Shown here: positions 7,787-9,566 of the stretch, in pieces | How positions within the stretch are numbered: the stretch's first letter is position 1 | Layout of the letters: each line of letters begins with the position of its first letter | Assembly: GCA_016789785.1 (NCBI GenBank) | Contig: JAEUQE010000290.1 | Location: 1-9,566, forward strand | From: Bryobacterales bacterium | GTDB lineage: Bacteria > Acidobacteriota > Terriglobia > Bryobacterales > Bryobacteraceae | Direction of reading: 5' to 3' | Length of the DNA stretch: 9,566 nucleotides | The notes under the pieces: generated by a model | The model's database searches: none | The model's input: the letters and a program-made list of their open reading frames with translations, nothing else | What the model was told of the DNA's origin: nothing | Program-made: the position numbers and the translations under genes

Positions 7787-7789
7787 GAG

Positions 7790-7818
7790 CAGCCAAAAAT
7801 CTTTGCGATTCTTGGCTG
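7790..7818. terminator. Strong hairpin just after the sulfatase stop, possible terminator
   Basis: CAGCCAAAAATC (7790-7801) pairs with GATTCTTGGCTG (7807-7818), giving a 12-bp stem with one A-C mismatch and a 5-nt loop (TTTGC). It begins 3 nt after the sulfatase stop. No U-tract follows on either strand, so it may act as a 3'-end stabiliser or need a partner factor rather than being a classical intrinsic terminator. Confidence 0.5.
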
Positions 7819-7820
7819 GC

Positions 7821-7848
7821 GATCAGCCGTCAGCGATCGGCGCTCAGC
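7821..7848. repeat. Four-copy heptamer tandem repeat, consensus NNTCRGC
   Basis: The sequence divides exactly into GATCAGC (7821-7827), CGTCAGC (7828-7834), GATCGGC (7835-7841) and GCTCAGC (7842-7848). TC and GC are fixed in every unit and the first two positions vary. On the other strand it reads as repeated GCTGANN or GCCGANN. The preceding GGCTGGC (7814-7820) may be a worn fifth unit that overlaps the neighbouring hairpin. Confidence 0.6.
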
Positions 7849-7857
7849 TCCGGAGCG
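7841..7857. repeat. Small inverted repeat inside the heptamer region
   Basis: CGCTC (7841-7845) pairs with GAGCG (7853-7857) over a 7-nt loop. The same spot also contains the self-complementary GCTCCGGAGC (7847-7856), so two alternative folds compete. It is short, and its function is unknown. Confidence 0.35.
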
Positions 7858-7877
7858 AGCCGCCCGGCGTGACTAAT

Positions 7878-7898
7878 CTCCGCCGGTCTAACGCGGAG
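7878..7898. repeat. Inverted repeat, 6-bp perfect stem
   Basis: CTCCGC (7878-7883) and GCGGAG (7893-7898) are exact complements across a 9-nt loop. It is the third fold in the convergent gap. No U-tract follows. Confidence 0.4.
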
Positions 7899-7901
7899 CC
7901 T

Positions 7902-7916
7902 CCCTGGCATCCAGGG
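7902..7916 (-). terminator. Hairpin directly after the minus-strand gene, possible terminator
   Basis: CCCTGG (7902-7907) and CCAGGG (7911-7916) form a perfect 6-bp stem with a 3-nt loop. The fold may be extended by CCTC against GAGG, with a 2-nt bulge. It begins about 6 nt beyond the stop of the minus-strand gene (7923-7925), where a 3'-end structure is expected. It has no U-tract. Confidence 0.4.
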
Positions 7917-7922
7917 CGAGGA

Positions 7923-9398
7923 TTACGTGCGCCATTCGCGTGAGCGGATCAGGCCGCCGTTCAACACTTCGAGGGCAAGATTCACGTCCTCGACGATTTG
8001 GAAATCGTACATACCGACGCAGATGAAATCGGCGCCGTTCTCGAAAGCGTAGCGGAATCCGATTTTGGGCGGAATCGCGCCGGCCGCGAGCACCTTGAAG
8101 GCGATCCAGGGTTGCGGCAGCGCGCGCATGTAAGCGACGGTATCATCAGGATTCTCGCACCAGATGTTATCGTGCTCGGTTGCTGCTTTGGCGGACCAGT
8201 AATTGGTGTGGTGCAGCGTCTTCATCCAGAAATCCGGGGAGAAGCCTTTATCGACACAAGCCTGAATGGTCTTCAGCTTGTGGCCGCCAATGCCCGCGGG
8301 AAGCTTGTTGCGGCGAATCAGATCGAGTGATTTTGCGATGGTGTCGAAGTCGCCCTTTTCCACGAGTTCATCGGCCTTGGCTCCCTGGATGTAACAGGCG
8401 CAGGCTCCGTTGTCGATGGATTTCTGGATCATGGTGAGGACGTCTTTTCCACCGCAATCGGAAATGAATTGAATATGTCCGCCATTCCGCCAGTAATCAT
8501 TAATCACGTTGGAAAGGATTGGATTGGTGAGGATGGTGTTGACGCCGCACTTTTCGGCGATGGCGAACGTCTCGAAGACTTTATCGCGGTGATGATAGGC
8601 CTTCACCAGCTTTGAGACGTAGATGAGGTCGCGCGCGTGAGCCCATCCTCCGATCAGGTTGCCGCCGAGAATCATGCGGCTGAAGGAGGCATTGCCGATC
8701 TTTGCCTGCGGCAGACGGCCCTTGATCTCGCTGGCGGTGGCGAAATGGAAGCTGCGGATGGTGGGGCTCGATACGAAGCCGTTCGAGGCGGTCTTGCGCA
8801 GAGCCACTTCCTCAAAGCTCTTCCACCCGTGCTTGCGCAGGACCGCCAGCGCCATCGCGCCAAGGACCGGGACGCCAGCCATGGCCGTGAGCAGGTCACG
8901 GCGGGATTCGGCGCTTCCGGCGACAGCCGTGGCGAGCGAGGGTGCAACGGCCGGGGCGCGCATGGTCGCGAGCACGGCCAGCGCAAGCATCTCGATCAGA
9001 TTCTTATTGACGATGAGGTAGTTGCCCTCGGCGATGCCAGTGGTGCCGGGCGCGAAGAGCGGGGGATAGGCGATGTAGTAAAGGGCGAGAAGGAAAATGC
9101 CGGAAACGGAGGCAACGCGGACCGCGACGCCGAGCATCAGCGCGAGGCCGATGAGTACCAAGCCCCACATGTTGAGTGCATCCACCCACCCTACGCGGCT
9201 TGCGTCGCCCAGCCAGTGGAAGACGCCGGCCAGCGGCCCGGTGGTGGATTTGAGGAATCCGGCGGAGGTCCAGCCGGGATGCATCAGTTTCGCCCAGCCT
9301 TCATAGAGAAAATGCCAGCCAATGGCGAGGCGGAGGAGGATCAGGAAGAGGTCGGAACGCGAGTGAACGCGGAAGGGCGCGGGGGCGGAAGTCGCCAT
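7923..9398 (-). CDS. DoxX-like membrane domain fused through a Tat-like anchor to a barrel-like domain of unknown function
   Basis: The 491-residue protein has three parts. Residues ~14-147 are DoxX-like: 'LILLRLAIGWHFLYEGWAKL' (19-38), further hydrophobic segments at ~75-93 and ~98-113, and 'NYLIVNKNLIEMLALAVLA' (126-144), a common DoxX ending. Residues 164-187 (ESRRDLLTAMAGVPVLGAMA and on) look exactly like a twin-arginine signal, here internal, and would form a fifth membrane segment. Residues ~215-491 alternate short beta-like and helical stretches, with 'FSRMILGGNLIGGWAH' near the start, then 'FISDCGGKD', 'ACYIQGAKADE', 'AGIGGHKLK', 'FWMKTLHHTNYW' and 'NGADFICVGMYDFQIVEDV'. This suggests a TIM-barrel fold with aldo-keto-reductase-like ends, but I see no confident catalytic set. 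If topology follows the charges, the barrel lies outside the cytoplasm. AGGAGG 9 nt upstream fixes the start. The frame is unbroken, so the fusion is not caused by a frameshift in this sequence. DoxX is confident; the C-terminal role is unknown. Confidence 0.8.
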   Translation of the reverse strand: MATSAPAPFRVHSRSDLFLILLRLAIGWHFLYEGWAKLMHPGWTSAGFLKSTTGPLAGVFHWLGDASRVGWVDALNMWGLVLIGLALMLGVAVRVASVSGIFLLALYYIAYPPLFAPGTTGIAEGNYLIVNKNLIEMLALAVLATMRAPAVAPSLATAVAGSAESRRDLLTAMAGVPVLGAMALAVLRKHGWKSFEEVALRKTASNGFVSSPTIRSFHFATASEIKGRLPQAKIGNASFSRMILGGNLIGGWAHARDLIYVSKLVKAYHHRDKVFETFAIAEKCGVNTILTNPILSNVINDYWRNGGHIQFISDCGGKDVLTMIQKSIDNGACACYIQGAKADELVEKGDFDTIAKSLDLIRRNKLPAGIGGHKLKTIQACVDKGFSPDFWMKTLHHTNYWSAKAATEHDNIWCENPDDTVAYMRALPQPWIAFKVLAAGAIPPKIGFRYAFENGADFICVGMYDFQIVEDVNLALEVLNGGLIRSREWRT

Positions 9399-9407
9399 GA
9401 GCAGTTG

Positions 9408-9413
9408 CCTCCT
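9408..9413 (-). promoter_or_regulatory. Strong Shine-Dalgarno of the DoxX fusion gene
   Basis: The minus strand reads AGGAGG here, 9 nt before the ATG at 9398-9396. It is the strongest ribosome site in the window and secures the start before the first DoxX membrane segment. Confidence 0.75.
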
Positions 9414-9566
9414 GGGTGCTGCTTAGCAATTCAGTGGCCAAGGCGGGGATGGGCCGGAGTGTTCCCCCAATGCCTATCCAGTGAACTACTTAACTCTGGA
9501 CGATCCGGCCGTAGGACGGCTAAGGAAAAACCCGGCTAAACTCCATCGCCGTTCCCACCGATGTTC
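9414..9566. other. Upstream region of the DoxX fusion gene, no gene supported
   Basis: No open frame with protein-like character is seen on either strand. The region should hold the minus-strand promoter, but I cannot pick convincing -35/-10 boxes. It contains a short hairpin (GCCGT 9508-9512, ACGGC 9516-9520, loop AGG) and a 7-nt direct repeat CGGCTAA at 9517-9523 and 9533-9539. An ATG at 9562 is too close to the edge to judge. Confidence 0.4.

Noticed and set aside
8637..9539. Long plus-strand open frame (300 codons) opposite the DoxX fusion gene
   Set aside because: It lies antisense to a gene with clear DoxX features and a strong ribosome site. Its product is a Gly/Glu/Ala/Arg-rich string with no domain or membrane pattern, as expected of a mirror frame in GC-rich DNA.
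9481..9566. Resemblance of the right edge (GGCTAAACTCC, then ACCGATG) to the 3' part of a c-di-GMP-I (GEMM) riboswitch
   Set aside because: The conserved 5' core of that riboswitch (such as the GACGCAAAGCC segment) is absent, and the window ends before any controlled gene can be seen.

Overview
The window looks like a GC-rich chromosomal segment from an Acidobacteriota member, most likely of the Bryobacter/Solibacter type. This rests on protein style, not on a database search. The clues are very large Oar-like TonB-dependent receptors with an N-terminal carboxypeptidase-regulatory-like domain and a 'PLNGRN' plug motif, an ECF sigma/anti-sigma pair next to a receptor, a Tat-exported sulfatase, and DoxX-type membrane proteins. 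No rRNA, tRNA, transposase, phage or CRISPR features were seen.

Layout. Positions 1-354 hold the 3' end of a first Oar-like receptor, followed by a terminator-like hairpin at 425-458. Positions 557-6251 hold a tightly packed plus-strand unit: ECF sigma factor (557-1138), zinc-finger anti-sigma factor with a large periplasmic part (1135-2853, overlapping the sigma gene by ATGA) and a complete Oar-like TonB-dependent receptor (2877-6251). A sulfatase (6326-7786) follows after 74 nt and probably belongs to the same transcription unit. The 136-nt gap at 7787-7922 is crowded with hairpins and a heptamer repeat, and separates this unit from a convergent minus-strand gene at 7923-9398. That gene encodes an unusual fusion: a DoxX-like membrane domain, a Tat-signal-like anchor, and a C-terminal barrel-like domain of unknown function. 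Positions 9399-9566 hold its leader and no gene that I can support.

How the genes may work together (inference). A membrane-held anti-sigma factor restrains the ECF sigma factor. When released, the sigma factor would raise expression of the outer-membrane receptor and the exported sulfatase. This resembles a polysaccharide- or sulfated-ligand-utilisation locus but has no SusD-like lipoprotein. The receptor lacks the STN signalling domain used by FecA-type systems, so the signal would have to reach the anti-sigma factor another way, possibly through its own ~450-residue extracytoplasmic part. The most unusual items are the DoxX/Tat/barrel fusion, a 13-bp tandem repeat spanning the anti-sigma stop codon and the receptor Shine-Dalgarno, and the structured intergenic region with a 7-nt periodic repeat.
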